From Nocardioides sp. YIM 152315 (GTDB lineage Bacteria > Actinomycetota > Actinomycetes > Propionibacteriales > Nocardioidaceae): a stretch of 64,000 nucleotides of DNA. Location of the stretch: the NCBI RefSeq assembly GCF_029210375.1, contig NZ_JARGER010000038.1, positions 248,001-312,000 on the forward strand, read 5' to 3'. Each line of letters opens with the position of its first letter. Positions within the stretch are counted from its first letter, which is position 1. The position numbers and the translations under genes were made by a program. Of the stretch, positions 50,584 to 59,314 are shown piece by piece. The notes under the pieces are model-generated. The model searched no databases and had not been told where the DNA came from. It worked only from the letters and a program-made list of their open reading frames with translations.

Positions 50584-51660
50584 TCACCAGCCGGGGTGCT
50601 GTCCGACCAGCCGGACGGTGCCTCCGCGCTCCGCGTCGGCGGCCACCTCGCCGGCGACCCAGGCGCGCACGCCGTGCTCGCCGAGCACCGCGATCGCGGC
50701 GTCGGCGTCGTCCGGGTCGGTCAGCGCGACCATGCCGATCCCGCAGTTCAGGGTCAGCTCGAGGTCGGGCTGGGGTACGTCGCCGACCCGGCGCACCAGG
50801 TCGAAGACCGGCGGCGGGGTCCAGGTGGCGCGCTCGACGGTGGCGGTCAGCTCGACGGGCAGCACCCGCTCGAGGTTGGCCGCGAGGCCACCGCCGGTGA
50901 CGTGGGACATCGCGTGGGTGCGGGTGCGGTCGGCGAGCGCCAGACACGCGCGGGCGTAGATCCGGGTCGGCTCGAGGAGCTCCTCCCCCAGCGTGCGGCC
51001 GAGCTCGTCGACGCGCCGCTCGAGCGACCAGCCCGCCCCCTCACGGTCTGGGGAGCCCAGCAGCACGTGGCGCACCAGGGAGTAGCCGTTCGAGTGCAAC
51101 CCCGAGGACTCCATCGCGATCACCGCGTCACCGGGACGGACCCGGCCCGGGCCCAGCAGCCGGTCGGCCTCGACGACGCCGGTGGTCGAGCCGGCCACGT
51201 CGTACTCGTCGGCCCCGAGGAGCCCGGGGTGCTCCGCGGTCTCGCCGCCGAGCAGGGCGCAGCCGGCCTCGACGCAGGCCTCGGCGATGCCCTTCACGAT
51301 CGCCGCGATGCGCTCGGGGACGACCCGGCCGGTCGCGATGTAGTCGGTGAGGAAGAGCGGCTCGGCGCCGCACACCACGAGGTCGTCGACGAGCATGCCG
51401 ACCAGGTCGAAGCCGATCGTGTCGTGCTTGTCGAGCGCCTGGGCGATCGCGACCTTGGTGCCGACGCCGTCGGCCGAGGTGGCCAGCAGCGGCCGGTCGT
51501 AGGACTTGAGCGCGGAGGCGTCGAAGAGTCCCGCGAAGCCGCCGATGCCGCCGATCATCTCGGGCCGGCGGGCCTTGTCGATCCAGACCTTCATCAGCTC
51601 GACGGCCTTGTCGCCGGCCTCGATGGAGACGCCTGCTGCGGCGTACGGGTTCTCGGACAC
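50584..51660 (-). CDS. purM: Phosphoribosylformylglycinamidine cyclo-ligase (AIR synthetase)
   Basis: A 358-aa PurM, which closes FGAM to AIR with ATP in step five of purine synthesis. Visible: the N-terminal start YAAAGVSIEAGDKAVELMK, ATSADGVGTKVAIA, the DDLVVCGAEPLFLTDYIATG helix, and LGGETAEHPG. Length is normal. The GTG start at 51660 is 7 nt after purF, so the pair is an operon. A roughly 150-nt gap of lower coding likeness separates it from DUF3073. Confidence 0.96.
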   Translation of the reverse strand: MSENPYAAAGVSIEAGDKAVELMKVWIDKARRPEMIGGIGGFAGLFDASALKSYDRPLLATSADGVGTKVAIAQALDKHDTIGFDLVGMLVDDLVVCGAEPLFLTDYIATGRVVPERIAAIVKGIAEACVEAGCALLGGETAEHPGLLGADEYDVAGSTTGVVEADRLLGPGRVRPGDAVIAMESSGLHSNGYSLVRHVLLGSPDREGAGWSLERRVDELGRTLGEELLEPTRIYARACLALADRTRTHAMSHVTGGGLAANLERVLPVELTATVERATWTPPPVFDLVRRVGDVPQPDLELTLNCGIGMVALTDPDDADAAIAVLGEHGVRAWVAGEVAADAERGGTVRLVGQHPGW

Positions 51661-51667
51661 GGGGCTC

Positions 51668-53212
51668 CTACGGGTTGTTGAGAACGGGCAGCGCCTTGCC
51701 GTACGTCGGCGCCTGGATCGACGACTCCAGCAGGTGCTTGCCGAGCAGGCTCTCGTCGGGCAGCGCGATCGGGTACTCGCCGGTGAAGCACGCCCGGCAC
51801 AGCCTGTCGGTGGGCTGGCCTGTCGCCTCGATCATGCCCTCGAGCGAGATGTAGCCGAGGCTGTCGGCGCCGACGCTCGCGGCGATCTCGTCGACGTCGA
51901 GGCCGTTGGCGATCAGCTCGGCGCGGGTCGCGAAGTCGATGCCGTAGAAGCACGGCCACTTCACCGGAGGGCTGGAGATGCGCACGTGCACCTCCAGGGC
52001 GCCGGCCTCACGCAGCATCCGCACCTGGGCGCGCTGGGTGTTGCCGCGGACGATCGAGTCGTCGACGACCACGATGCGCTTGCCACGGATCATGTGCTCG
52101 AGCGCGTTGAGCTTCAGCCGGATGCCGAGCTGGCGCAGGGTCTGGCTGGGCTGGATGAACGTGCGGCCGACGTAGGCGTTCTTGACGAAGCCCTGGCCGA
52201 ACGGGATGCCGGACTCCTGGGCGTAGCCGGACGCGGCCGGGGTGCCCGACTCGGGCACCGGCATCACCAGGTCGGCCTCGACCGGGAACTCGCGGGCGAG
52301 GCGGCGGCCCATCTCGACCCGCGCCTCGTGGACGTTGCGGCCGCTGATCGTGGCGTCGGGGCGGGCCAGGTAGACGTACTCGAAGACGCAGCCCTTGGGC
52401 GCCGGCTCGGCGAAGCGGTGGGACCGGAGGCCGTTCTCGTCGATGACGATCATCTCGCCGGGCTCGACCTCGCGGACGACGCTGGCACCGATGGTCGCGA
52501 GGGCGGCGTCCTCGCTGGCGACCACCCAGCCGCGGTCGAGCCGACCGAGCACCAGCGGGCGGATGCCCTGCGGGTCGCGCGCGGCGTACAGGGTGTCCTC
52601 GTTCATCCAGACGAAGCAGAACGCGCCCTGCAGCCTCGGCAGCACCTCCAGCGCCCGCTGCTCCAGCGAGGTGTCGGGGTGGTGCGCCAGGAGCGCGGTG
52701 ACCAGCCCGGTGTCGTTGGTCGAGGACTCGACCGGGCGGGTGTGCAGCTCGAGCTCGTCCTCGGGGCCGGGCAGGTCGACGACCATCTGGGCCAGCTCGT
52801 GGGTGTTGATCAGGTTGCCGTTGTGGCCGAGGGCGATCGAGCCGTCTGCGGTGGGGCGGAACGTCGGCTGGGCGTTCTGCCAGGTGCTCGCGCCGGTCGT
52901 CGAGTAGCGGCTGTGGCCGATCGCGAGGTGGCCCTTCAGCGACTCGAGCGTGGTCTCGTCGAAGACCTGGGAGACCAGGCCCATGTCCTTGTAGACCAGG
53001 ATCTGGCGGCCGTTGCTCACCGCGATGCCCGCCGACTCCTGGCCGCGGTGCTGGAGCGCGTAGAGGCCGAAGTAGGTGAGCTTGGCGACGTCCTCGCCGG
53101 GTGCCCAGACGCCGAAGACGCCGCAGGCGTCCTGCGGGCCTTGCTCGTGGGGGTCGAGCGCCGCCGTCAGCCTGCCGTCGCCGCCCTTGCGAGGGCTCGA
53201 TTGGAAGGGCAC
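51668..53212 (-). CDS. purF: Amidophosphoribosyltransferase
   Basis: A 514-aa PurF, the committed step of purine synthesis from PRPP and glutamine. The first 29 residues are a propeptide; the mature enzyme would start at the catalytic Cys30 in DACGVFGVW. The PRPP loop VVVDDSIVRGNT is present, and the cysteines of the B. subtilis-type 4Fe-4S cluster are visible (PKGCVFEY, KWPCFYG, RLCRACF). The GTG at 53212 lies 6 nt after TAGACT. It is divergent from the first GAF kinase. Confidence 0.96.
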   Translation of the reverse strand: MPFQSSPRKGGDGRLTAALDPHEQGPQDACGVFGVWAPGEDVAKLTYFGLYALQHRGQESAGIAVSNGRQILVYKDMGLVSQVFDETTLESLKGHLAIGHSRYSTTGASTWQNAQPTFRPTADGSIALGHNGNLINTHELAQMVVDLPGPEDELELHTRPVESSTNDTGLVTALLAHHPDTSLEQRALEVLPRLQGAFCFVWMNEDTLYAARDPQGIRPLVLGRLDRGWVVASEDAALATIGASVVREVEPGEMIVIDENGLRSHRFAEPAPKGCVFEYVYLARPDATISGRNVHEARVEMGRRLAREFPVEADLVMPVPESGTPAASGYAQESGIPFGQGFVKNAYVGRTFIQPSQTLRQLGIRLKLNALEHMIRGKRIVVVDDSIVRGNTQRAQVRMLREAGALEVHVRISSPPVKWPCFYGIDFATRAELIANGLDVDEIAASVGADSLGYISLEGMIEATGQPTDRLCRACFTGEYPIALPDESLLGKHLLESSIQAPTYGKALPVLNNP

Positions 53213-53333
53213 GATCCGAGTCTAGGGGGGCACTCCTGCCGAACGGCCAATCCGGGTACTTCGTGACAAGCCGTCCGAATATCGCGTCGCGCCTCTACCA
53301 TGCTCCGGAACCCTTTGACACGGACGAGGAAGA

Positions 53334-55121
53334 ATGCCTGCGGACACCCCCGCACTGCCCGACGACCGGCGCCCCAGCCTGGAGGACGCCGCGTCGCGGG
53401 ACGCCCTGCAGCTGATCGCCGAGGGCGTCACGCAGGTCGCGGGCTTCGGCATCGCCGCCATCAGCGTCGTGCGCGAGAACGACATGCTCGAGTCGGTCGC
53501 GATCGCCGGCAACGAGGAGGCCAGGGCCGAGCTCGAGGGCACCTCGACACCGGTCGGGCGCCTGCTCGCGGAGATCACGGACGCCGACGACTGGGGCCTG
53601 CTGCGCTTCGTGCCGCACGAGCGACTCGACCCGACCGACGGCGACACCTGGGGCTGGGTGCCCGACATCGAGCCGATCGACGACGCCCCGGACGCCTGGC
53701 ACCCGCTCGACCTGCTGATCGCGCCGCTCTACGACGACGCGGGCGTGCTGCGGGGCAGCCTGGCGATGGACCTGCCGGTCTCGGGTCGGCGTCCCGACGA
53801 GGCGCAGCGCGCCATGCTCAACCAGTACGCCGAGCAGGCCGGCCGCGCCGTCGTCGTGGCCCTCGAGCGCGAGGCGCTCGCCCAGCAGGTGCGGATGGCG
53901 CAGGCGACGCGGCGGATCGTCCGGCGGGCCACCGCCCAGCTCAGCCTCGACCGGATCTTCGCCGAGAGCCAGGAGGCGATGGTCGAGGGGTTCCAGGCCG
54001 CCGGCATGTGGATCCAGACCTTCGGCCGCCGCAACGACGACAGCCCCGGCCACATCTACTCCTCCGACGGCGCGCACGTCGTGCTGACCGACGAGCTGCG
54101 GCGGATCGCCGAGGCCGCCGCCCACGAGGCCTGGCGGATCCAGCACGTCGCCGTCATCGCGCCGGGACGCGCGAGCGAGTCGCCCCTCGACGACGACCAG
54201 AACGAGCTCGTCCTGAGCTTCATGCGGGCGATCGACGTCGCGTCGATCCTCTTCGTCCCGCTGGGCGCCGGGCCCGAGTGCGTCGGCAACCTGGCCCTCA
54301 CCCGCCTCCGGGGCGGACCCGACTGGACGGAGGCGGAGGCGGCGGCGGCGCTGGACATCGGCCACGACCTCGGCCGCGCCATCCTCAACGCGCGGACCTT
54401 CGAGCGCGAGCACCGGCTGGTCCAGGAGCTGCAGGCCCTCGACGCCTACAAGGGCCAGCTGATCGCGACCGTCGCCCACGAGCTCAAGAACCCGCTCGCC
54501 TCCGTGCTCGGGCACCTCGAGATGCTGGAGTCCTCCCCGGACCTGTCCGGTACGACGAAGGGGTCGCTCGCCGCGATGGAGCGGGGCGCCCAGCGGATGG
54601 TCAAGGTGATCGAGGACCTGCTGCTGCTCTCGAAGGTCGGCGACCCCGAGAACCCGGTGATCGCCCGGCCCGTCGACCTGCGCCAGGTCGTGGACGACGT
54701 GGTGGACCTGGTCGGCCTGGCCGCGCAGCAGAAGCGCATCGACCTCCGGGTCGAGCTGCCCGACGACTCCGTGGTCGCCCTGGGTGACGCCACCGAGCTC
54801 GACCGGGTGTGCGCCAACCTCGCCAGCAACGCGGTGAAGTACACCCCCGAGGGCGGCGCGGTCACCCTGCGCCTGGAACGCGTCGCCGAGGAGGTGGTGC
54901 TCACCTGCGCCGACCAGGGCATCGGCATCTCGGAGGACGACCTCGAACGCCTCGGCACCGAGTTCTTCCGCTCCTCCAACCCGCTGGCCGTCTCCCAGCC
55001 GGGCACCGGGCTGGGCCTCGCCATCGTGCGCCGGATCGTGGATCGCCACGACGGCCGGATCGACATCGAGTCCGAGCTGGGCCGCGGGAGCACCTTCACC
55101 GTGCACCTGCCGGCCGCCTGA
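53334..55121 (+). CDS. GAF-domain sensor histidine kinase 1
   Basis: A 595-aa soluble kinase with two GAF-like sensor domains (about 20-180 and 205-345), a HisKA domain (LIATVAHELKNPLASVLGHL) and an HATPase domain ending GTGLGLAIVRRIVDRHDGRIDIES. No membrane segment. It is a clear paralogue of the next gene: both contain the block DDWG/EDWG...WGW...WHP-D-L/V-APL in the first GAF domain. No response regulator is adjacent. The ligand is unknown. Confidence 0.9.
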   Translation: MPADTPALPDDRRPSLEDAASRDALQLIAEGVTQVAGFGIAAISVVRENDMLESVAIAGNEEARAELEGTSTPVGRLLAEITDADDWGLLRFVPHERLDPTDGDTWGWVPDIEPIDDAPDAWHPLDLLIAPLYDDAGVLRGSLAMDLPVSGRRPDEAQRAMLNQYAEQAGRAVVVALEREALAQQVRMAQATRRIVRRATAQLSLDRIFAESQEAMVEGFQAAGMWIQTFGRRNDDSPGHIYSSDGAHVVLTDELRRIAEAAAHEAWRIQHVAVIAPGRASESPLDDDQNELVLSFMRAIDVASILFVPLGAGPECVGNLALTRLRGGPDWTEAEAAAALDIGHDLGRAILNARTFEREHRLVQELQALDAYKGQLIATVAHELKNPLASVLGHLEMLESSPDLSGTTKGSLAAMERGAQRMVKVIEDLLLLSKVGDPENPVIARPVDLRQVVDDVVDLVGLAAQQKRIDLRVELPDDSVVALGDATELDRVCANLASNAVKYTPEGGAVTLRLERVAEEVVLTCADQGIGISEDDLERLGTEFFRSSNPLAVSQPGTGLGLAIVRRIVDRHDGRIDIESELGRGSTFTVHLPAA

Positions 55122-55136
55122 CGGCAGGGACCGGCC

Positions 55137-56903
55137 ATGACCGACGCCCCCGGCGCCGAGCGGCCCGTGCGCGGCTCCCGCTGGTCGGACGACAGCTCCC
55201 GGGAGGCCCTGCAGTCGATCATCGAGGCGATCCGCGAGGTCGCGGGGTTCGACGTCGTCGGCGTCAGCGCCGTCCGCGACGACGGCTACCTGCAGCTGCT
55301 GTGCGTCGTCGGGCCCGAGGACGCGCGCGAGACGCTGGCCGACACGCTCGCACCCCTGGCGCCGCTGCTGGAGGCGCTCGAGGACGCCGAGGACTGGGGC
55401 CGGCTGAAGTACGTGCGACACGATCGCCACGCACTCGACATCGAGAGGTGGGGCTGGACCTCCGACGGGCCGCGCGACGTACCCGACGGCGTCTGGCACC
55501 CCGAGGACGTCCTGGTGGCGCCGCTGCACGGCGACGACGGACGCCTGATCGCGGTGCTCGGCCTCGACGTGCCTCGCGACGGGCTGGTCCCGGACGAGTC
55601 GAAGCGGCCGCTGCTCGACGTCTACGCCCGGCAGGCGTCGGGCGCGGTGGTGGCGACGCTCGAGCGCGAGCGGATGGCCGAGCAGGTGCGACTGGCGGCG
55701 GCCGCCGCCGACATCGTGCGTCGCGCGGCGGCGTCCATGTCGGCCGAGCGGACCCTGGCCGAGTGCGCGACCGCCATCGTCGACGGCTTCCGGGCGCAGG
55801 CGCTGTGGACCCAGCTGGTCGGCGAGCAGCCGCGCGCGGTGCACGACGACGCCCCGGTCGCGCCGCCGCCCGAGACCGTCGCGGTCTTCGAACGCTACGC
55901 GCGGGCGCTGTGGGAGACCCAGGACGTCGCGGTGTTCGCACCCGACCGGCCGGCACCGCCGTCGCGAGACGTGGCCGACCACGCCGCGATGACGGCGTTC
56001 CTCGGGCAGACGCACGCCGAGTCGCTGCTGCTCGCCCCGCTCGGCTCGGGACCGGACTGCCTCGGCTGGATCGGCATGAGTCGCGGCCACGGCGGCGCCG
56101 AGTGGAGCGAGGCCGAGGCCGCGATGGCGCTCGACATCGGCCGCGACCTCGGGCGGGCCCTCGCGAGCGCCCGGATGTTCGAGCGCGAGCACCAACTGGT
56201 CCAGGAGCTGCAGGAGGTGGCCGACTACAAGAGCCACCTCGTCGCGACCGTCTCCCACGAACTGCGGACCCCGCTGACGAGCATCGTCGGCTACCTCGAG
56301 CTGCTGGCGGGCGACCCCGGCCTCTCGGAGCGCTCGCGCACGGCGATCGCGGCGATCGAGCGCGGCAGCACGCGGCTCTCCCGGGTCGTCGAGGAGCTGC
56401 TCGTGCTGCACCACACCGCCGACGCCACCGGGCTCGACCACGCCCAGCCGGTCGACCTCTCCCCGCTCGTGGCCGACATCATCGAGCTCAACAGCGGTCC
56501 GGCGGAGTCGCGCGGCATCACCGTGGCGGCCAGCCTCCAGCCGAGCGTCGCGCCGGTGACCGGGGTGGCCCACGAGCTCGAGCACGTGGTCGCCAACCTC
56601 GTCGGCAACGCCGTGAAGTACACGCGCGACCGCGGGCGGGTCGACGTACGCCTCGAGAACGCCGACGGCGAGGTCGTGCTGACCTGCAGCGACGACGGGA
56701 TCGGCATCTCCGACGCCGACCAGCAGCACGTCTTCGAGGAGTTCTATCGCTCCACGGACCCCGCCGCGTCGCAGCAGTCCGGCACCGGCCTCGGGCTCGC
56801 GATCGTGCGCCGGGTCGTCGAGCGGCACGGCGGCCGGATCGAGCTGGAGTCGGCGCTGGGGGCGGGCAGCACCTTCCGGGTGCGGCTGCCCGCCTCGGCG
56901 TGA
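55137..56903 (+). CDS. GAF-domain sensor histidine kinase 2
   Basis: A 588-aa paralogue of the preceding kinase, 15 nt downstream and same domain order: GAF (about 20-180), GAF (200-345), HisKA (LVATVSHELRTPLTSIVGYL) and HATPase with GTGLGLAIVRRVVERHGG. The phospho-acceptor box differs (SHELRTP against AHELKNP), so the two may have diverged in partner choice. Tandem duplication is inferred. Its stop is 4 nt from that of the convergent M20 peptidase. Confidence 0.9.
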   Translation: MTDAPGAERPVRGSRWSDDSSREALQSIIEAIREVAGFDVVGVSAVRDDGYLQLLCVVGPEDARETLADTLAPLAPLLEALEDAEDWGRLKYVRHDRHALDIERWGWTSDGPRDVPDGVWHPEDVLVAPLHGDDGRLIAVLGLDVPRDGLVPDESKRPLLDVYARQASGAVVATLERERMAEQVRLAAAAADIVRRAAASMSAERTLAECATAIVDGFRAQALWTQLVGEQPRAVHDDAPVAPPPETVAVFERYARALWETQDVAVFAPDRPAPPSRDVADHAAMTAFLGQTHAESLLLAPLGSGPDCLGWIGMSRGHGGAEWSEAEAAMALDIGRDLGRALASARMFEREHQLVQELQEVADYKSHLVATVSHELRTPLTSIVGYLELLAGDPGLSERSRTAIAAIERGSTRLSRVVEELLVLHHTADATGLDHAQPVDLSPLVADIIELNSGPAESRGITVAASLQPSVAPVTGVAHELEHVVANLVGNAVKYTRDRGRVDVRLENADGEVVLTCSDDGIGISDADQQHVFEEFYRSTDPAASQQSGTGLGLAIVRRVVERHGGRIELESALGAGSTFRVRLPASA

Positions 56904-56907
56904 GCCG

Positions 56908-58245
56908 TCAGCGCGCCAGGTTCGTCAGCAGCAGCGCCTCGGCGAGCACCACCCGCTCGAACTCGGCCAGGTGCAGGCCCTCGTTGGCGCCGTGGGCCCG
57001 CGTGTCCGGGTCCTCGACCCCCGTCACGAGGACGCTGGCCTCCGGGAACGCCTCGAGGAACTCCGCGATGAACGGGATCGACCCGCCGACGCCCATGTCC
57101 ACCGGCGCGGTGCCGTCCCAGGCCTCCGCGAACGCCGCGCGCGCCGCGTCGTACGCCGGGCCGTCGGCCGGCAGCGCGATCGGCTCGCCGGTGTCGACGA
57201 CGGTCGTGCTCAGCGAGGCGCCCCACGGCACGTGCGCGCGCAGGTGCTCCTCGAGCCGGGCCACGGCGTTGTCGGCCGTGTCGCCGGGCGCGATGCGGAT
57301 CGTCACGCGAGCCCGGGCGACCGGGCTGAGCGTGTTGGACGCGCCGGCGACCTTCGGGGCGTCGAAGCCGGTGACGGTGATCGCCGGCTGCGTCCAGAGC
57401 CGCTCGACGGCGGGGCCCTGGCCGACCCAGTCCAGGGACGCGATGGCGCCGGACTCGGCGCGCAGCCGGTCCTCGGGGTACTCCACGTCGGCGGCCGGGC
57501 CGCTCGCCAGGCCCGCGACGGCCGGGGCGCCGTCCTCGGTCCACAGGCTGTTGAGCAGCCGGATCAGGGCCATGATCGCGTCGGGGGCGAGGCCGCCCCA
57601 CATGCCGGAGTGGACGGCGTGGGTGAGAGTGCGGAGCTCGAGGTCGACGCGGATCAGCCCCCGCAGGCTGGTCGTGAGCGCCGGCACGCCGATGTCCCAG
57701 TTGCCGGAGTCCGCGATCACGATGACGTCGGCCTTGAGCCGGTCCTGGAACTGCTCGAGCAGCTGCGGCAGGGTCGCGCTCGCGACCTCCTCCTCGCCCT
57801 CGATGAAGAGCCGTACGGTGACGGGCAGGTCGTCGCCGAGCGCCCGCAGTGCGCCGACGTGGGCCATGATCCCGGCCTTGTCGTCGGCGGCGCCGCGGCC
57901 GTAGAGGCGGCCCTCGCGCTCGGTCGGCTCCCACGGCGGGGAGTCCCAGTCGGCGTGATCGTTCTCGGGCTGCACGTCGTGGTGTGCGTAGAGCAGCACC
58001 GTCGGCGCGCCCTCCGGCCCCCGCTTCTCGCCGACCACGGCCGGCGGGGCGCCGTCGAAGGCGCGCACGATCTCCACGTCGACCCCCTCGGCGGCGAACA
58101 GCTCGGCCGTGCGCCGGGCGCTCTTCTCGACCTCGCCGAGTCGCTCCGGGTCGGCGCTCACCGACTGGATCCGCACCAGGTCCTCGAGGTCCGACCGGAC
58201 GCTCGGGAGGATGGCCTGGACCCTGCTGCGGATGTCGTCGCTCAT
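56908..58245 (-). CDS. M20-family dipeptidase
   Basis: A 445-aa zinc peptidase of the M20 dipeptidase/CNDP type. Metal and catalytic motifs: YAHHDVQP (first His and Asp), GRGAADDKAGIMAH (bridging Asp), EGEEEVAS (catalytic and metal Glu) and the late histidine in TRAHGANEGLHL. The ATG at 58245 follows TAGGGT by 5 nt, so the message is probably leaderless, and its -35 region falls inside the palindrome at 58267. Confidence 0.92.
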   Translation of the reverse strand: MSDDIRSRVQAILPSVRSDLEDLVRIQSVSADPERLGEVEKSARRTAELFAAEGVDVEIVRAFDGAPPAVVGEKRGPEGAPTVLLYAHHDVQPENDHADWDSPPWEPTEREGRLYGRGAADDKAGIMAHVGALRALGDDLPVTVRLFIEGEEEVASATLPQLLEQFQDRLKADVIVIADSGNWDIGVPALTTSLRGLIRVDLELRTLTHAVHSGMWGGLAPDAIMALIRLLNSLWTEDGAPAVAGLASGPAADVEYPEDRLRAESGAIASLDWVGQGPAVERLWTQPAITVTGFDAPKVAGASNTLSPVARARVTIRIAPGDTADNAVARLEEHLRAHVPWGASLSTTVVDTGEPIALPADGPAYDAARAAFAEAWDGTAPVDMGVGGSIPFIAEFLEAFPEASVLVTGVEDPDTRAHGANEGLHLAEFERVVLAEALLLTNLAR

Positions 58246-58266
58246 GGGGCGACCCTAGATCGTCGC

Positions 58267-58331
58267 GATAGTCCCTGACGTTCTCGGGGTCGACCGGGCG
58301 CGCTGACCCCGGAGACACGTCAGGGACTATC
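58267..58331. repeat. 65-bp dispersed palindrome, copy 2
   Basis: Left arm 58267-58289 is identical to the left arm at 4980-5002. Its first 15 nt, GATAGTCCCTGACGT, pair perfectly with the right end (58317-58331), with a bulge beyond. The right arm holds the TAG stop of the SCP gene (58327-58329). The left side reaches into the promoter region of the M20 gene. Flanking GTCGC is also shared with copy 1. Confidence 0.8.
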
Positions 58332-58662
58332 GCAGCGGCAGGTACGGCGAGAGGTCGGCCCGCTCGCCGCTGGCGCGGACCCGGGCGGCCTCCTCGGCGT
58401 CGTGCCAGGCGAGCTCGCCGGTCGCGAGGTCGATCCAGGTCCGGGCGTCCATCTCGACGACGGCCGGCGGCGTGCCGCGGGTGTGGCGGACGCCGGGGAC
58501 GACCTGCACGGCGGCGTACGGCGGGACCCGCACCTCGACCGAGTGTCCGGGCGCGCGCTCCTCGAGCACGGCGAGGAAGTGCTTGGTCAGCGCGCGCAGG
58601 TCGCCGGCCTCGGTGGCGACGGCGAGCTCGGCGGACGTGAGCCGGCGCAGCCGGCCCGGCAT
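58327..58662 (-). CDS. Sterol carrier-type (SCP) family protein
   Basis: A 111-aa protein of the actinobacterial sterol-carrier family (SCP_3-like): RALTKHFLAVLEERAPGHSVEVRVPPYAAVQV, then RGTPPAVVEMDARTWIDLATGELAW, then a short basic end. It presumably binds a hydrophobic ligand, not identified. The ATG overlaps the stop of the upstream regulator gene (TGATG), and its own stop codon is supplied by the palindrome at 58267. Confidence 0.82.
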   Translation of the reverse strand: MPGRLRRLTSAELAVATEAGDLRALTKHFLAVLEERAPGHSVEVRVPPYAAVQVVPGVRHTRGTPPAVVEMDARTWIDLATGELAWHDAEEAARVRASGERADLSPYLPLR

Positions 58663-59231
58663 CAGGCGTCCTCCGCGGTCCCGGCGGGCACCGGGTAGGG
58701 CTGGATCAGCTGGTAGACGGAGTACGTCACCCGGCCGTCGCCGGTGCCCTGGGTGCGCGCTCGCCAGCGCTGGACGACGGCGCCCAGCTCCTCCAGCAGC
58801 TCGTCCGCCTCGTCCTTCGAGAGCCGCAGCGAGGAGTCCGTCAGGCTCCGGCTGTTGTCGGGGTCGGGGGCGCCCAGGGCCTGGTCGACGAGGAAGTGGC
58901 CCCAGGCGACGGCGTTGCGGCGGAACACCTCCCACGCCGCCTCGCCCCCCGGCTGGTCGAGCAGGTCCTGGGTGCGGAACCGGATGCCGTCCGCGTCCAC
59001 GAGCCGCCACACCCGGTCGCGCCTGTCGCGCGCCTCGTCCGGCGCCTCCTCGACCACGCCGTACTTCGCGAGCTGGCGCAGGTGGAAGCTCGCCTGGTTG
59101 GCGGGGATGTCGAGCATCCGCGCGACGTCGGCGGCCCGGATCGATCCGGACGCGTGCAGCTCGGCCAGGATCCGGTTGCGGGTGGGGTGGGCGATCGCGC
59201 GCAGGATGCGCGGGTCGTCGTACGTCGCCAT
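58662..59231 (-). CDS. ArsR/HTH_20-type transcriptional regulator
   Basis: A 189-aa winged-helix regulator: DDPRILRAIAHPTRNRILAEL leads into the HTH IRAADVARMLDIPANQASFHLRQLAKYG and a wing (VVEEAPDEARDRRDRVWRL). The C-terminal 100 residues are a helical effector or dimer domain. No cysteine metal site is present, so it is not a metal sensor. The ATG at 59231 follows TAGACT by 7 nt. It probably represses itself and the divergent MFS gene through the inverted repeat at 59255. Confidence 0.87.
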   Translation of the reverse strand: MATYDDPRILRAIAHPTRNRILAELHASGSIRAADVARMLDIPANQASFHLRQLAKYGVVEEAPDEARDRRDRVWRLVDADGIRFRTQDLLDQPGGEAAWEVFRRNAVAWGHFLVDQALGAPDPDNSRSLTDSSLRLSKDEADELLEELGAVVQRWRARTQGTGDGRVTYSVYQLIQPYPVPAGTAEDA

Positions 59232-59254
59232 GGGCGCCAGTCTAGGCGAAACCC

Positions 59255-59296
59255 GCACCACTAGTTGCGCACGTTCTATTGCGCATCTAGTGGTGC
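59255..59296. promoter_or_regulatory. Operator between regulator and MFS exporter
   Basis: GCACCACTAGTTGCGCA (59255-59271) and the reverse complement of 59280-59296 match at 16 of 17 positions, around an 8-nt spacer. The repeat lies in the 83-nt divergent promoter region, next to TATAAG (59301-59306) for the MFS gene and about 10 nt from the TAGACT box of the regulator gene. Confidence 0.75.
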
Positions 59297-59314
59297 GCAC
59301 TATAAGTTGCGGAT

